This document shows positions 34,372 through 43,227 of a stretch of DNA of 64,000 bases, piece after piece. The stretch is from the NCBI GenBank assembly GCA_946411505.1, contig CAMKEG010000003.1, positions 1 to 64,000 on the forward strand. The letters are read 5' to 3'. Made by a program: the position numbers and the translations under genes. Origin of the DNA: an uncultured Treponema sp. Its GTDB lineage: Bacteria; Spirochaetota; Spirochaetia; Treponematales; Treponemataceae. The notes under the pieces are model-generated. The model ran no database searches. It was not told the origin of the DNA and saw only the letters and a program-made list of their open reading frames with translations. Each line of letters starts with the position of its first letter. Within the stretch, counting starts at the first letter, position 1.

Positions 34372-34806
34372 TTATTTTAGCACTCCCGCTTTTATTGTTG
34401 CCCTGTTCACAGTGTGTCCGTGTTGGTTTACAATCCGCGCCTTGATGGCGATTCGCTTGAATGTGTCATTGACTTCAACGACTTCCCCTCTTACGGTGAG
34501 TGTGTCGCCAACAAAAACAGGCTTTGTGAACTGCGCGGAAACTTCTTGCAAAAGACAATGCTTTCCTGGAAGGTAAACGCCCGCAAGTGTTGAGTAAAAG
34601 CTTGTCGTTAAAAGCCCGTAGACCAGCGAGTCCTTAAAGCCGTTTTGCTTTGCGTATTCAGCGTCGATGTGCATAGGGTTTTCGTCGCCTGTGATTGCCA
34701 AAAAGCGCTCCATCATTTTTGCTGTGATGGATACGGAAAAAGACTGCTCAAGGTTTTCGCCTTTTTTTAAGGACTCGCTTATTTGTTCAAAAGTGAATTC
34801 GTTCAT
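34372..34806 (-). CDS. MaoC-like (R)-hydratase / hot-dog dehydratase
   Basis: A 144-residue single hot-dog protein. The catalytic motif is visible as FLAITGDENPMHIDAEYAK, with Asp and His of the (R)-specific enoyl hydratase family. It would hydrate or dehydrate an ACP- or CoA-bound acyl intermediate. It lies between the ACP and SDR genes in a tight operon (14- and 4-base gaps). Confidence 0.88.
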   Translation of the reverse strand: MNEFTFEQISESLKKGENLEQSFSVSITAKMMERFLAITGDENPMHIDAEYAKQNGFKDSLVYGLLTTSFYSTLAGVYLPGKHCLLQEVSAQFTKPVFVGDTLTVRGEVVEVNDTFKRIAIKARIVNQHGHTVNRATIKAGVLK

Positions 34807-34820
34807 GAAGTCCGCGGCGC

Positions 34821-35063
34821 TTATTTTTTCATTTCCAAAATTTTGTCAACCATTTCGCCGACGTTCTTCATTTTTACAACGTCTTTCATCGAAAACTTGA
34901 CTTCAAATTCGTCTTCAACGGACTCGACAAGGTTGATGTGCGAAAGGCTGTCCCAGTCCTCAATGTCGTCGGCGGTCGTGCTGTCGGTTACAGTGATGCT
35001 TTCATCGTCAAAAACGTCGCGAAAAACCGCGTTCAATTTTTCAAATGCTTCTTCCCGTGTCAT
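34821..35063 (-). CDS. Acyl carrier protein
   Basis: An 80-residue acidic four-helix carrier. The phosphopantetheine Ser is in WDSLSHINLVESVEDEF. It lies between FkbH and MaoC genes and so is probably a dedicated carrier for this pathway rather than the fatty-acid ACP. Confidence 0.93.
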   Translation of the reverse strand: MTREEAFEKLNAVFRDVFDDESITVTDSTTADDIEDWDSLSHINLVESVEDEFEVKFSMKDVVKMKNVGEMVDKILEMKK

Positions 35064-35072
35064 AAAAAACTC

Positions 35073-36893
35073 CTATTCATTTACTTTGATGTACCTGTTC
35101 GAATCTTGGTAATCTTCCGTCGAGCGTTCCCAAACTGTGTTTCCGCTTTTATCCTCGTTTGTTTTTTTAAATCCGAACTGCGCGAAAAATTCTTTTACCA
35201 TTTTGTTTTTTGCAGTGGGGTAGTAATAGCCTTTAACGGTCTTGATTCCACGCGCCTTGCATTCTTCCATCAAGGAATCCATCATCGCCTGCTCCATGTC
35301 GCGCTTTAAGACGCGGCAGCTCATGAGCCAAAGGTCGATGTGAAAAACAGTCTTGTCTTTTTCGTCAACGTGGCCAAAGACTACGCTGACCACACCGTTG
35401 TCGCCAAACTTGTCCTCAAGCTTTCCGTAACGCGTTATGCAATTGCCGTCAGCGGCCGCGCGCTCGATGTCGGCCTGGCTGCAGCGGAGCGTCGTAAGGT
35501 TGAACTGATTTGACTTGTTCGTAAGTTGCGCGATTCGGTTCATGTAAACTGGCGCGAACGGCTTTATTTCCGCCTTCATTTCCAGCGAGCGCAAGTACTC
35601 TCCGTAATCCGCAAAACTCGCTTGTTGTTTTGCTCGCTGGGCGTTTGCTTTGTACATTTCGTTTCGACTAAGGTCGTCGCTTGAAAATTGTGTCACTTCA
35701 AAAAAACCGTTTCTGTCAAGCGTGTTGACGTAGAGTTCCGGCGCGGTCATTTCGGGAATGGCGGTTTTAGCGCCTGGAGTTCCTCCAAGGGAGCGTATGA
35801 TTTCGCGCTCGGCGGGATTGTCGTCCACAAACACAAGCGCGTCGCTTCCGATGTTCAGATCGGACGCAATTTGAAGTAGGTTCCTATCTTTTGGCTCCCA
35901 GTTAGCTCTTATTGTGATAAAGTCGTCGGGCTTTAAAACGCTGTCAGGACGATTGAGGCCCGCAATCGCATTTTCTTCGTCATTCTTGGAATCGACAGTG
36001 AGAAGAACGCCCAAGTCCTTATGAGCTTTTATGTAACTTTGGAATTCCGCGTATAACTGCCCGACGGAAGTTTCTTGGCCAATCTCTATGTTCTCCGCGC
36101 CGTCGTCGCCGACAACTCCGCCCCAAAGCGTGTTGTCCAAATCGCAGACCAACGCCTTTTTGTTCTTGCCGTAAATGGATTTGATTATGTTGGTAAGGTT
36201 GAAGGCGAATTCTGGAATCGCGTCCATGCATAGCGCGTATTTGTACATATGCCAGTAAAATGGGTTTGCCCATTTTTGAAGGCCATAACAACTTGCCATG
36301 TAATTTATATCGTTGATGAAAAAATTGTCATGTGTCTGTGCCCACTCGTAGAATTTTTGGTTTAGACGCGAAACAAAATTCAATCGGCCGCGATAGTCCC
36401 AAACGTCGCGGTTTCCCATGAGGCGCCAGAAGGGCTGCTCAAAATTATTTTGTATTATCGGACACTTGAAGGTTTCGGCGGCTTTATTCCATAGCGTCTC
36501 GAAATGTGAAAATTGTTCCGTCAAAAGAGAGTCTGAATTTTCACGCGTGTCGCGAACCGTTGGGAATTTTTTTATATTGCGGGTTGAAGTGTGAATGAAA
36601 ATTATGTCAGGTTTGAATTCTACAAGTTCCGCGTTGTTGAACATTATGTCGTTCCAATACTGCTCATATTCGCTTTCGTAAAATTGGGCCTGTATTCCGT
36701 TGTCCAAAAGGAATAGCTCAAGAATGTCCTTTATGTCGTGAGTTGTCGAGCCGCCCAAAATCGCGATGCGTTTTTCAAGAATTTTTGAGTCGTTTGCCTT
36801 GGCCGCTTCGATTTGTTCCAAAAGTTCGCGCTTTATGGACTTTCTTTTTTTGAGAATATAGGAGCTGTCAAACGGGTATTCTAATTTTGTCAT
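35073..36893 (-). CDS. FkbH-like HAD-superfamily protein
   Basis: A 606-residue protein. It has an N-terminal SGNH-like region (IAILGGSTTHDIKDILE), a HAD domain in the middle (KKALVCDLDNTLWGGVVGDDG, FVDDNPAEREI), and a C-terminal GNAT-like part (DLWLMSCRVLKRDMEQAMM). FkbH proteins load a glyceryl unit from 1,3-bisphosphoglycerate onto an ACP; the adjacent ACP gene fits this. It is the first gene of the six-gene operon. The frame stays open across tRNA-Cys upstream, but ATG 36893 with AGGGA is the credible start. Confidence 0.87.
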   Translation of the reverse strand: MTKLEYPFDSSYILKKRKSIKRELLEQIEAAKANDSKILEKRIAILGGSTTHDIKDILELFLLDNGIQAQFYESEYEQYWNDIMFNNAELVEFKPDIIFIHTSTRNIKKFPTVRDTRENSDSLLTEQFSHFETLWNKAAETFKCPIIQNNFEQPFWRLMGNRDVWDYRGRLNFVSRLNQKFYEWAQTHDNFFINDINYMASCYGLQKWANPFYWHMYKYALCMDAIPEFAFNLTNIIKSIYGKNKKALVCDLDNTLWGGVVGDDGAENIEIGQETSVGQLYAEFQSYIKAHKDLGVLLTVDSKNDEENAIAGLNRPDSVLKPDDFITIRANWEPKDRNLLQIASDLNIGSDALVFVDDNPAEREIIRSLGGTPGAKTAIPEMTAPELYVNTLDRNGFFEVTQFSSDDLSRNEMYKANAQRAKQQASFADYGEYLRSLEMKAEIKPFAPVYMNRIAQLTNKSNQFNLTTLRCSQADIERAAADGNCITRYGKLEDKFGDNGVVSVVFGHVDEKDKTVFHIDLWLMSCRVLKRDMEQAMMDSLMEECKARGIKTVKGYYYPTAKNKMVKEFFAQFGFKKTNEDKSGNTVWERSTEDYQDSNRYIKVNE

Positions 36894-36914
36894 TTTTTCC
36901 CTTGCAAGCGCGAT

Positions 36915-36941
36915 AAAAAAGGCCGTCCTTTCGGACGGCCT
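36915..36941 (-). terminator. tRNA-Cys terminator
   Basis: AGGCCGTCC/GGACGGCCT stem with four-base loop, and six T on the minus strand. It lies between the tRNA and the FkbH gene. The gatA terminator at 46735 uses almost the same stem. Confidence 0.88.
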
Positions 36942-36943
36942 GA

Positions 36944-37015
36944 AGGAGTCTAGCGGAATCGAACCGCTGCATAGAGGTTTTGCAGACCTGTCCCTTACCA
37001 CTTGGGTAAGACTCC
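36944..37015 (-). tRNA. tRNA-Cys (GCA)
   Basis: Acceptor stem GGAGTCT/AGACTCC, anticodon loop CTGCAAA with GCA, T-arm GCGGTTCGATTCCGC, and discriminator base U, characteristic of cysteine tRNA. CCA is not encoded. Confidence 0.93.
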
Positions 37016-37034
37016 ATAATGTTCTTACACTATA

Positions 37035-37520
37035 TCAGTTTGCGCGCGCCTTGTCAAGCGCCTTTAATACTTGCGCGTTTTCTTCTTCTCCCGCAGTCTG
37101 GATTGTGATTTTCTTTCCGTCGGCAAGGACGATTTCCAAATACTGGCCTTCCTTGACTTCCTTGATTTTGCTCCATTCAATGTAGGAACCGCCGGCAATC
37201 AGCGCGTTTTTGTAAATGCCGGTGTTGACGGAACAAGCGTCTTCCTTGCAAACAATGAAAACGGCCAGGGCGCAAATCGCGCAAACCAAAATAAAAAAGT
37301 AGGCGCCGTAGTCAACCAAAAAGGCAAAGGCCAAAACGCAAGGAATCGCAAAAAGCGTCGTCATAGTCTTGGACTTGGCGGGCTTTGTAAGCTCGTAAAG
37401 GCAGTCGCCGGCCTTTTGCAAAACCTTCGCGCGGCGCGCTTTTTGCGTGAAGAGCATGATTGAATAAAAGGCCGTCGTCGCCGCGAGGCAAGCCAACTGA
37501 ACGATTGTTTTTGTTTCCAT
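37035..37520 (-). CDS. Membrane protein, unknown
   Basis: A 161-residue protein. It has an N-terminal helix (IVQLACLAATTAFYSIML), two further helices (about residues 55-90, TLFAIPCVLAFAFLVDYGAYFFI), and a C-terminal soluble region (GSYIEWSKIKEVKEGQYLEIV) that looks like a small PH-type beta domain. AAGGAG precedes ATG 37520. Just upstream is a short match to the end of the rib-operon intergenic element (GGGCGAACAGCGG). No family assigned. Confidence 0.7.
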   Translation of the reverse strand: METKTIVQLACLAATTAFYSIMLFTQKARRAKVLQKAGDCLYELTKPAKSKTMTTLFAIPCVLAFAFLVDYGAYFFILVCAICALAVFIVCKEDACSVNTGIYKNALIAGGSYIEWSKIKEVKEGQYLEIVLADGKKITIQTAGEEENAQVLKALDKARAN

Positions 37521-37568
37521 ATTATATAACTCCTTATGATGCCGCTGTTCGCCCGAAGTTTTGGTCTT

Positions 37569-38135
37569 TCAACCGATTTTTGCGGCGGCGTTTTGGTCAA
37601 TCCAAACTTTTAGCGCTTTTTTGGCCGAGTCAAAGGCCAGCGGCAAAGCGTCGATGTCCGCCTGGCTTTGAACCTTGCGCATTTCCACGCCGCTCACTTC
37701 CTTTGCGTCGGCGGCCAAGCTTTGAAGAAGGCCGTCCGCTTCTTCTTGCGAAAGGCGCGCCTCAAAGAACAAGTCGCAGGTTTTGTAAACAAAGTTTTTG
37801 TAAGGATAAGTGTTTGGAAAGCTTGCCACGTATTTTATCCGCGCGCCGTCGACATTGAAGCCGATTTCCTCAAAACATTCGCGCTTGGCCGCCGATTCCG
37901 CCGATTCGTCGGGGTTGCAAAAGCCGCCGGGCAGGGCCAAAAATCCTTTGCGCGGCTCCTTTGCGCGCGTCTCAAACAAAACGTCATTGCCAGGTGAGCA
38001 AATTATAAGGCCGACGGCGGCGGCAACGTTGCAGTAAAGGTCAAAGCCGCAGTCAGGGCAAGTCCATTTTTTATTTTGAACGAACTGGATTTTTTTTGAG
38101 CCGCATTCCGGGCAAAGCGCAAAGTCGTTACTCAT
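37569..38135 (-). CDS. NUDIX hydrolase with N-terminal zinc ribbon
   Basis: A 188-residue protein. An N-terminal zinc ribbon (LCPECGSKK... CPDCG) precedes a NUDIX box (GFCNPDESAESAAKRECFEEIG, matching G-x5-E-x7-REUXEE). The NADH-pyrophosphatase-like layout suggests cleavage of a nucleoside diphosphate derivative; the substrate is not known. The start ATG 38135 overlaps the upstream gene by eight bases with GGAAG upstream. Confidence 0.88.
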   Translation of the reverse strand: MSNDFALCPECGSKKIQFVQNKKWTCPDCGFDLYCNVAAAVGLIICSPGNDVLFETRAKEPRKGFLALPGGFCNPDESAESAAKRECFEEIGFNVDGARIKYVASFPNTYPYKNFVYKTCDLFFEARLSQEEADGLLQSLAADAKEVSGVEMRKVQSQADIDALPLAFDSAKKALKVWIDQNAAAKIG

Positions 38136-38523
38136 CGCCATCTTCCGAATCGGCGTTTGTCCGAACGCGCACGTATCGGCCAAGCAATTTTAATTCCTCG
38201 TCCAATTTGCGCTCGTCTCCGTCAACTAAAATTTTGTCGATGCAAGAGCTTACCTTTGTTATTTGCTGCTGCAAGGCTTGCTCGAATTTTCCGGCGCGCA
38301 CGGAAACGCTTGACTCGATTTTTTTGGCGTCGGAAAAATATTGGTGGATCAATTTTTCCTGCTCGGGAAATTTTTCCTCCAAGTTCTTGGCCTTTTGGTC
38401 AAGCGCTCCAAAGGCGTTGATTATGTTCAGCATGGACTCCTCGGCGGCCTTAAGGCTTTCGGGCGAGGAGCTTTTGGAGGCTTTGATTTTGTTCAAGAAT
38501 TTTTTAAAAAACGATTCCGCCAT
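38128..38523 (-). CDS. Coiled-coil protein, unknown
   Basis: A 131-residue, highly charged helical protein (LNKIKASKSSSPESLKAAEES; KNLEEKFPEQEKLIHQYFSDAKKIE) ending in an acidic tail. It is predicted cytoplasmic. It lies between ychF and the NUDIX gene and is coupled to the latter by overlap. ATG 38523 is used; a TTG at 38547 is less likely. Confidence 0.6.
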   Translation of the reverse strand: MAESFFKKFLNKIKASKSSSPESLKAAEESMLNIINAFGALDQKAKNLEEKFPEQEKLIHQYFSDAKKIESSVSVRAGKFEQALQQQITKVSSCIDKILVDGDERKLDEELKLLGRYVRVRTNADSEDGDE

Positions 38524-38548
38524 TTTTTGCGCCCGCGTTCCGTTCAAC

Positions 38549-39679
38549 TTAAACGTTGAACTTAAAGAACAAAACGTCTCCGTCCTTTACGATGTAGTCT
38601 TTTCCTTCCTGGCGGTACTTTCCGGCTTCCTTGATTTTTGCTTCGGTTCCGTATTGGCGAAGGTCGTCTATCGTGTAGGCCTCGGCCTTGATGAAGCCTT
38701 TTTCAAAGTCGGTGTGGATTACGCCGGCCGCCTTGGGAGCGGTGTCGCCGGCGTGAATCGTCCAGGCGCGGCACTCGTCGGGGCCGCCGGTAAAGAAGGT
38801 GGCCAAGCCCATAAGCTTGTAGGTCTGGCGCGCCAAAACGTTGAGTCCCGATTCCTTGAGGCCGACGGCGTCCATGAATTCCTTGCGGTCGGCTTCTTCC
38901 TTTATGTCGCTAAGCTCGGCTTCAAACTTTCCGCAGATGACGACAACTTGACTTCCTTCGTCGGCCGCGATTTTCTTTACGATTTCGACGTATTTGTTTG
39001 TTCCTTCGGCGATTGAGTCTTCGTCAACGTTGCAAACATAAAGCGTGGGCTTTAGCGTCAAAAGGTGCATGTCGTAGAGGGCCAGCTTTTCGTCGTCGGT
39101 AAGGTCGGCCACGCGGGCCGGAGTTCCGTTCTGCAAGAGGGGCTTGATTTTCGCCACGCCGCTAGTCCAGGGCGCGAGTTTTTTTTCTTCCTCTTTTCCG
39201 AGGGCGCGGATTGACTTGGTGACTTTTTCCTGGCGCTTGGCGATTGTGTCCAAGTCGGCCAAGGCGAGTTCCATATTGATTGTGAGAATGTCGCTTTCGG
39301 GATCGACGGCCGCCTCAACCTTTGCGTCGTCGCGGACGTGCATGATGTCGGGGTCGTCAAAGCAGCGGACTACGTGCGCGATTACGCTTGTCTCGCGGAT
39401 GTTGGCCAGGAACTGGTTTCCAAGTCCTTCGCCCTGGCTGGCTCCTTTTATGAGGCCGGCGATGTCAACGAATTTTACGGTGGCCGGAGTTTTCTTTTTG
39501 GGCTGGAAAACGCTGGCGATAAAGTCCAAGCGCTCGTCGGGCAAGTCTACGATTCCGATATTGGGGTCGATTGTGCAAAAGGGAAAGTTTTCCGCCGCGG
39601 CGGGAGCGGCAGTCAGCGCCGAAAAAATAGTGGACTTTCCAACGTTCGGAAGTCCAACGATACCACATTCCAAAGACAT
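38549..39679 (-). CDS. ychF: Ribosome-binding ATPase/GTPase YchF
   Basis: An Obg-family P-loop NTPase of 376 residues that associates with ribosomes and prefers ATP in studied homologues. Motifs are GLPNVGKSTIFSAL (P-loop), the G3 region DIAGLIKGASQGEGLGNQFL and, in the NKxE position, YVCNVDED. The C-terminal TGS-like domain is present (TFFTGGPDECRAWTIHAGDTAPKAAGVIHTDFEKGFI). AAGGAA precedes the ATG. Its promoter on the minus strand is TTGCGC (39738-39733), 17 bases, TATAAT (39715-39710). Confidence 0.96.
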   Translation of the reverse strand: MSLECGIVGLPNVGKSTIFSALTAAPAAAENFPFCTIDPNIGIVDLPDERLDFIASVFQPKKKTPATVKFVDIAGLIKGASQGEGLGNQFLANIRETSVIAHVVRCFDDPDIMHVRDDAKVEAAVDPESDILTINMELALADLDTIAKRQEKVTKSIRALGKEEEKKLAPWTSGVAKIKPLLQNGTPARVADLTDDEKLALYDMHLLTLKPTLYVCNVDEDSIAEGTNKYVEIVKKIAADEGSQVVVICGKFEAELSDIKEEADRKEFMDAVGLKESGLNVLARQTYKLMGLATFFTGGPDECRAWTIHAGDTAPKAAGVIHTDFEKGFIKAEAYTIDDLRQYGTEAKIKEAGKYRQEGKDYIVKDGDVLFFKFNV

Positions 39680-39709
39680 AGCAGTTCCTTATAAAAAAAA
39701 TGATGGATT

Positions 39710-39738
39710 ATTATAGATGAAAAGTGGCGTTTGCGCAA
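39710..39738 (-). promoter_or_regulatory. ychF promoter
   Basis: TTGCGC (39738-39733), 17-base spacer, TATAAT (39715-39710) on the minus strand, about 25 bases of leader before the ribosome-binding site. Confidence 0.7.
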
Positions 39739-39744
39739 GCCGCC

Positions 39745-40404
39745 CTACAGCAGCCGCTCCATCGGCTTACCGACAATGGAAATCGCAGGGCCCAGCAAAA
39801 GCGACATGGCGATTGAGCCGACGACGGAACCTTGGATGCCGCCGCAAAGGCTTCCCGCGATGACGCCGGCCAAAACAGCGGACAAGTCAAAAATTATTCT
39901 TATGACAAAAAAGGGAATCTTTGGAATCCAGCCGCTAATGATGACCGGCGTCGCGTCGTAGGGGGCCACGCCCATGCGAGCGTTCATGTAAATCGCCGCT
40001 ACGGCGACAAAGAGCAAAAGGCAGACTGAAAATGTCGCGAGGCGCGCGGCGAAGGTTCCCTCTTGAATGAATTGCGCGAAGCCTATGTTCCGCCAAAGCC
40101 AGCGGCAAAAGTCCACGACGTAGCCAATCAAAAACATGTTGGCCAATGTGCCGAAGCCTATCATTTGCGCGCCGAATGCGAAAGTGAAAATTAGCATGAT
40201 TCCGTAGACAAGGACTTGCGTGTTCCCCAAGCCCCAGCCCAGAGAGGCGGCGATGTTCAAGTTCATAAAGCTCGCCGGGTCGGTTCCCCAGCCAATTTCT
40301 ACCAGGACAGAAACAAAGACTCCCATCAAAATCACGGTGGGCAGCATGAAGGCCAGCCGCTTTGCGAAGTTTGGAACGATGAATTGATTGAAGGAAAATT
40401 TCAT
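39745..40404 (-). CDS. YczE/YitT-like membrane protein
   Basis: A 219-residue protein with about five membrane helices. It contains the family pattern GWGTDPASFMNLNIA, then GLGNTQVLVYGIMLI and MGVAPYDATPVIISG, seen in the YczE/YyaS/DUF6198 group. The function of this group is not established. ATG 40404 lies six bases after TAAAAT with no ribosome-binding site (leaderless type). Confidence 0.75.
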   Translation of the reverse strand: MKFSFNQFIVPNFAKRLAFMLPTVILMGVFVSVLVEIGWGTDPASFMNLNIAASLGWGLGNTQVLVYGIMLIFTFAFGAQMIGFGTLANMFLIGYVVDFCRWLWRNIGFAQFIQEGTFAARLATFSVCLLLFVAVAAIYMNARMGVAPYDATPVIISGWIPKIPFFVIRIIFDLSAVLAGVIAGSLCGGIQGSVVGSIAMSLLLGPAISIVGKPMERLL

Positions 40405-40410
40405 GCTTTA

Positions 40411-40439
40411 ATTTTAATGGGCTTTTTGCGCTTTTTCAA
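40411..40439 (-). promoter_or_regulatory. Promoter of the YczE-like gene, leaderless type
   Basis: TTGAAA (40439-40434), 17 bases, TAAAAT (40416-40411), six bases to ATG 40404, minus strand. Confidence 0.75.
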
Positions 40440-40452
40440 TAGCGGTCGTATA

Positions 40453-40481
40453 CTGACAAAAACTAAAATCTTTTGTATAAT
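40453..40481 (+). promoter_or_regulatory. GH94 gene promoter
   Basis: CTGACA (40453-40458), 17 bases, TATAAT (40476-40481). The leader is about 43 bases, ending in AAGGAG (40519-40524). Confidence 0.75.
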
Positions 40482-40530
40482 TTTGGAAAAGACGCGAGGC
40501 CCTAAGGCAGGCCGCAATAAGGAGCAAAAA

Positions 40531-42936
40531 GTGAAATACGGTTATTTTGACGACGAAAAAAGAGAGTATGTGATTACAAATCCCGCGACTCCTCGACCTT
40601 GGGTAAACTATTTGGGCTCGCCGCTTTACGGGGCGCTTATTTCCAACAACGCGGGCGGCTACAGCTTTGCCAAGTCCGGCGCCAACGGAAGAATCTTGCG
40701 CTATGTGTTCAACAACTTTGACCAGCCCGGAAGATACATTTACATCAGGGACAACGACTCAAAAGATTATTGGTCCGCGTCGTGGCAGCCTGTCGGAAAA
40801 GACCTGAACGAATACAAAAGCGAATGCCGCCACGGAACGGCCTACACAAAGATTATGGCCGATTATTCGGGAATCCATTCGCAAGCGCTTTACTATGTTC
40901 CGCTTGACTCTGAGCATGAGGTCTGGAATTTAAAGCTTACGAACAATTCAGGAAAAAAGAGAAGCCTCACTGTGACTGGCTTTGCCGAGTTCACCAACAA
41001 CAGCAATTACGAGATGGACCAAGTGAACCTCCAGTATTCCCTTTACATCGGACGCACAAAGTTTGTGGACAACAGAATCGTCCACACCGTTCACGGAAAC
41101 CTTGAAGGACTTCCGCAAGAAGTTGACCACAAGACCGCGACCGAAAGAGCCTTTGCCCTTGCCGGCTCAAAAGTTTCTTCTTGGTGCGGAGACAAGGAAG
41201 GCTTCCTTGGGCTTTACCACAGCTACAAGGACCCCGTCGGCGTTTTGTCTGGCGACCTTGGAAACATCGCAAGCTACAACGAAAACTCATGCGGCGCCTT
41301 GTCAACGGTCATCGAGCTTGCTGACGGAGAGACAAAGGAAATCGCCTTTATCCTTACGATGCAGCAGAACGACGCGGTGGAAAAAATTCTTTCGGGCTAC
41401 GCTGATTTGTCTTCGACATGCGCAAAGGAATATGAGGCGCTCGTCAAGCAGTGGCACGGCCGCTTTGAGCATTTCCAAGTCCAGACTCCCAACGAGCACT
41501 TCAACACGATGATCAACACATGGAACGCTTACAACTGCTTTATGACTTTCACTTGGTCGCGCGCGGCTTCTTACATTTACTGCGGACTAAGGAACGGATA
41601 CGGCTACCGCGACACGGTTCAGGACATTCAGGGCGTGATTCACCTTGAGCCGGAGATGGCCGCGGAAAAAATCCGCTTCATGCTTTCGGCGCAGGTTGAC
41701 AACGGCGGCGGCCTTCCGCTCGTTAAGTTCACCCACAACGCGGGCCATGAGGACACTCCCGACGACGCTTCTTACGTTCGCGAGACAGGCCACCCCGCTT
41801 ACAGGGCCGACGACGCGCTCTGGCTTTTCCCGACTGTCTACAAGTACATCGCGGAATCCGGGAACGCCGCCTTCCTTGACGAGGTCATTCCCTTTGCCAA
41901 TAAGGACCAGGGAACAGTTTACGAGCACTTGAAGCGGGCTGTCGATTTTTCCATGAAGCATCTTGGTCCCCACGGAATTCCCGCGGGCCTCTACGCCGAC
42001 TGGAACGACTGCCTTCGCCTTGGCGCCAACGGCGAGTCTTCTTTTGTCGCGCTCCAGTATTACTACGCGATGACGATTTTGCGCGAGTTCGCCCAAAACA
42101 AAAAGGACGCGGAGTATGTCGCCTTCCTTGACAAGGCGCAAAAGGAGCTTGGCGAAAAGATTCAAAAGCTTTGCTGGAACGAGGACCGCTTTATCCGCGG
42201 CTTTACCGAGCGCGGAGAAGTCATCGGAAGCCGAAATGACCCCGAAGCCAACATGTGGCTCAACCCGCAAAGCTGGGCCGTCATTTCAGGCCTCGCGTCC
42301 GCCGAGCAGGCTGACGCCGCGCTTGAAAACGTGAACAAAAAACTTAACACGGACTTTGGCCTTGTCTTGATGGACCCGCCCTACCAAAAGCATGCCTTTG
42401 AAGGAGCGCTCGCCGTAATCTACAACCAAGGCGCCAAGGAAAACGCAGGAATCTTCTCGCAGTCCCAGGGTTGGATCATTCTTGCCGAAGCGCTTCGCGG
42501 GCACGGAGACAGGGCGTTCCAGTACTTTATGGAAAACGCTCCGTCCGCGCAAAACGACAAGGCTGAAATCAGAAAGCTTGAGCCGTATTGCTACGGCCAG
42601 TTTACCGAAGGAAAGGCAAGCCCGCATTTTGGACGCTCGCACGTTCACTGGCTGACGGGAACAGCGTCAACCGTTATGGTCGGCTGCGTCGAAGGAATCC
42701 TTGGCATGAGGCCGAATCTTGACGGCCTTAAGCTTTCGCCTTCGATTCCTTCTTCATGGGACGGCTTTACCGCGCAAAAAGACTTTAGGGGCTGCAAGCT
42801 TAACATCACGGTAAAGAATCCCGACCACGTTCAGTCTGGCTGCAAGGAGCTTACTGTTAATGGAAAAAAGATGGAAGGAAACTTCATTCCCGCGTCGGCC
42901 CTTACGGCAAAGACAGAAATCGTTCTTGTGATGTAG
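40531..42936 (+). CDS. GH94-family glycoside phosphorylase (cellobiose or chitobiose type)
   Basis: An 801-residue cytoplasmic phosphorylase that splits a beta-linked disaccharide with inorganic phosphate. The N-terminus MKYGYFDDEKREYVITNP and NAGGYSFAKSG, PGRYIYIRDNDSKDYW match GH94. The general acid Asp lies in GLYADWNDCLRLGANGES, and the late GRSHVHWLTGTASTV is conserved. The arrangement resembles both cellobiose and N,N'-diacetylchitobiose phosphorylases; substrate choice cannot be made by eye. The start is GTG 40531 with AAGGAG seven bases upstream; there is open frame before it but no other start signal. It fits an organism using plant-fibre oligosaccharides. Confidence 0.92.
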   Translation: MKYGYFDDEKREYVITNPATPRPWVNYLGSPLYGALISNNAGGYSFAKSGANGRILRYVFNNFDQPGRYIYIRDNDSKDYWSASWQPVGKDLNEYKSECRHGTAYTKIMADYSGIHSQALYYVPLDSEHEVWNLKLTNNSGKKRSLTVTGFAEFTNNSNYEMDQVNLQYSLYIGRTKFVDNRIVHTVHGNLEGLPQEVDHKTATERAFALAGSKVSSWCGDKEGFLGLYHSYKDPVGVLSGDLGNIASYNENSCGALSTVIELADGETKEIAFILTMQQNDAVEKILSGYADLSSTCAKEYEALVKQWHGRFEHFQVQTPNEHFNTMINTWNAYNCFMTFTWSRAASYIYCGLRNGYGYRDTVQDIQGVIHLEPEMAAEKIRFMLSAQVDNGGGLPLVKFTHNAGHEDTPDDASYVRETGHPAYRADDALWLFPTVYKYIAESGNAAFLDEVIPFANKDQGTVYEHLKRAVDFSMKHLGPHGIPAGLYADWNDCLRLGANGESSFVALQYYYAMTILREFAQNKKDAEYVAFLDKAQKELGEKIQKLCWNEDRFIRGFTERGEVIGSRNDPEANMWLNPQSWAVISGLASAEQADAALENVNKKLNTDFGLVLMDPPYQKHAFEGALAVIYNQGAKENAGIFSQSQGWIILAEALRGHGDRAFQYFMENAPSAQNDKAEIRKLEPYCYGQFTEGKASPHFGRSHVHWLTGTASTVMVGCVEGILGMRPNLDGLKLSPSIPSSWDGFTAQKDFRGCKLNITVKNPDHVQSGCKELTVNGKKMEGNFIPASALTAKTEIVLVM

Positions 42937-42978
42937 GCGGCGTCGCGGGGGCTGCGGCTGGCCTTCTCAGCTGCAGCC

Positions 42979-43199
42979 TTGACCTTCTCCCCGTTTCCGC
43001 GTTACAATAGCGGCATTATGAAAGTCGCGCGCATGGCGGAACACCGAAAAATTTTCTCAAAAAAGTTGCTCAAAGGGGGTGACAAAAATCCGCGCGTGCG
43101 GCGCAATCAATCAATCAATAGAGGAATAGTCTTTAAATGCTTAAAACACAGCCCGCGTTGCAAGGACGCTTTTGCCCTTGCGACGCGGGCTTTTTTTTT
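42979..43199 (+). promoter_or_regulatory. Promoter, leader and attenuator-like terminator upstream of the lipoprotein
   Basis: TTGACC (42979-42984), 18 bases, TACAAT (43003-43008). About 140 bases on is a strong intrinsic terminator: GCCCGCGT/ACGCGGGC (43151-43158, 43183-43190) with inner GCAAGG/CCTTGC and nine T. The lipoprotein ribosome-binding site follows 19 bases later. This is the layout of a transcription attenuator or riboswitch; no known riboswitch class was recognised. Confidence 0.55.
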
Positions 43200-43227
43200 A
43201 AAATCTTTCAAATGTATGGAGGAATAA
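43018..43227 (+). CDS. Possible 69-codon leader ORF
   Basis: ATG 43018 is ten bases after TACAAT. The frame runs through the terminator hairpin and ends at TAA 43227, three bases before the lipoprotein GTG. The product is basic (MKVARMAEHRKIFSKKLLKG). It may be only the transcribed leader. If translated, ribosomes would disrupt the terminator. Confidence 0.25.
   Translation: MKVARMAEHRKIFSKKLLKGGDKNPRVRRNQSINRGIVFKCLKHSPRCKDAFALATRAFFLKSFKCMEE

Noticed and set aside
36894..37001. Upstream extension of the FkbH gene
   Set aside because: The open frame runs through tRNA-Cys and its terminator; ATG 36893 has a ribosome-binding site and matches the family start.
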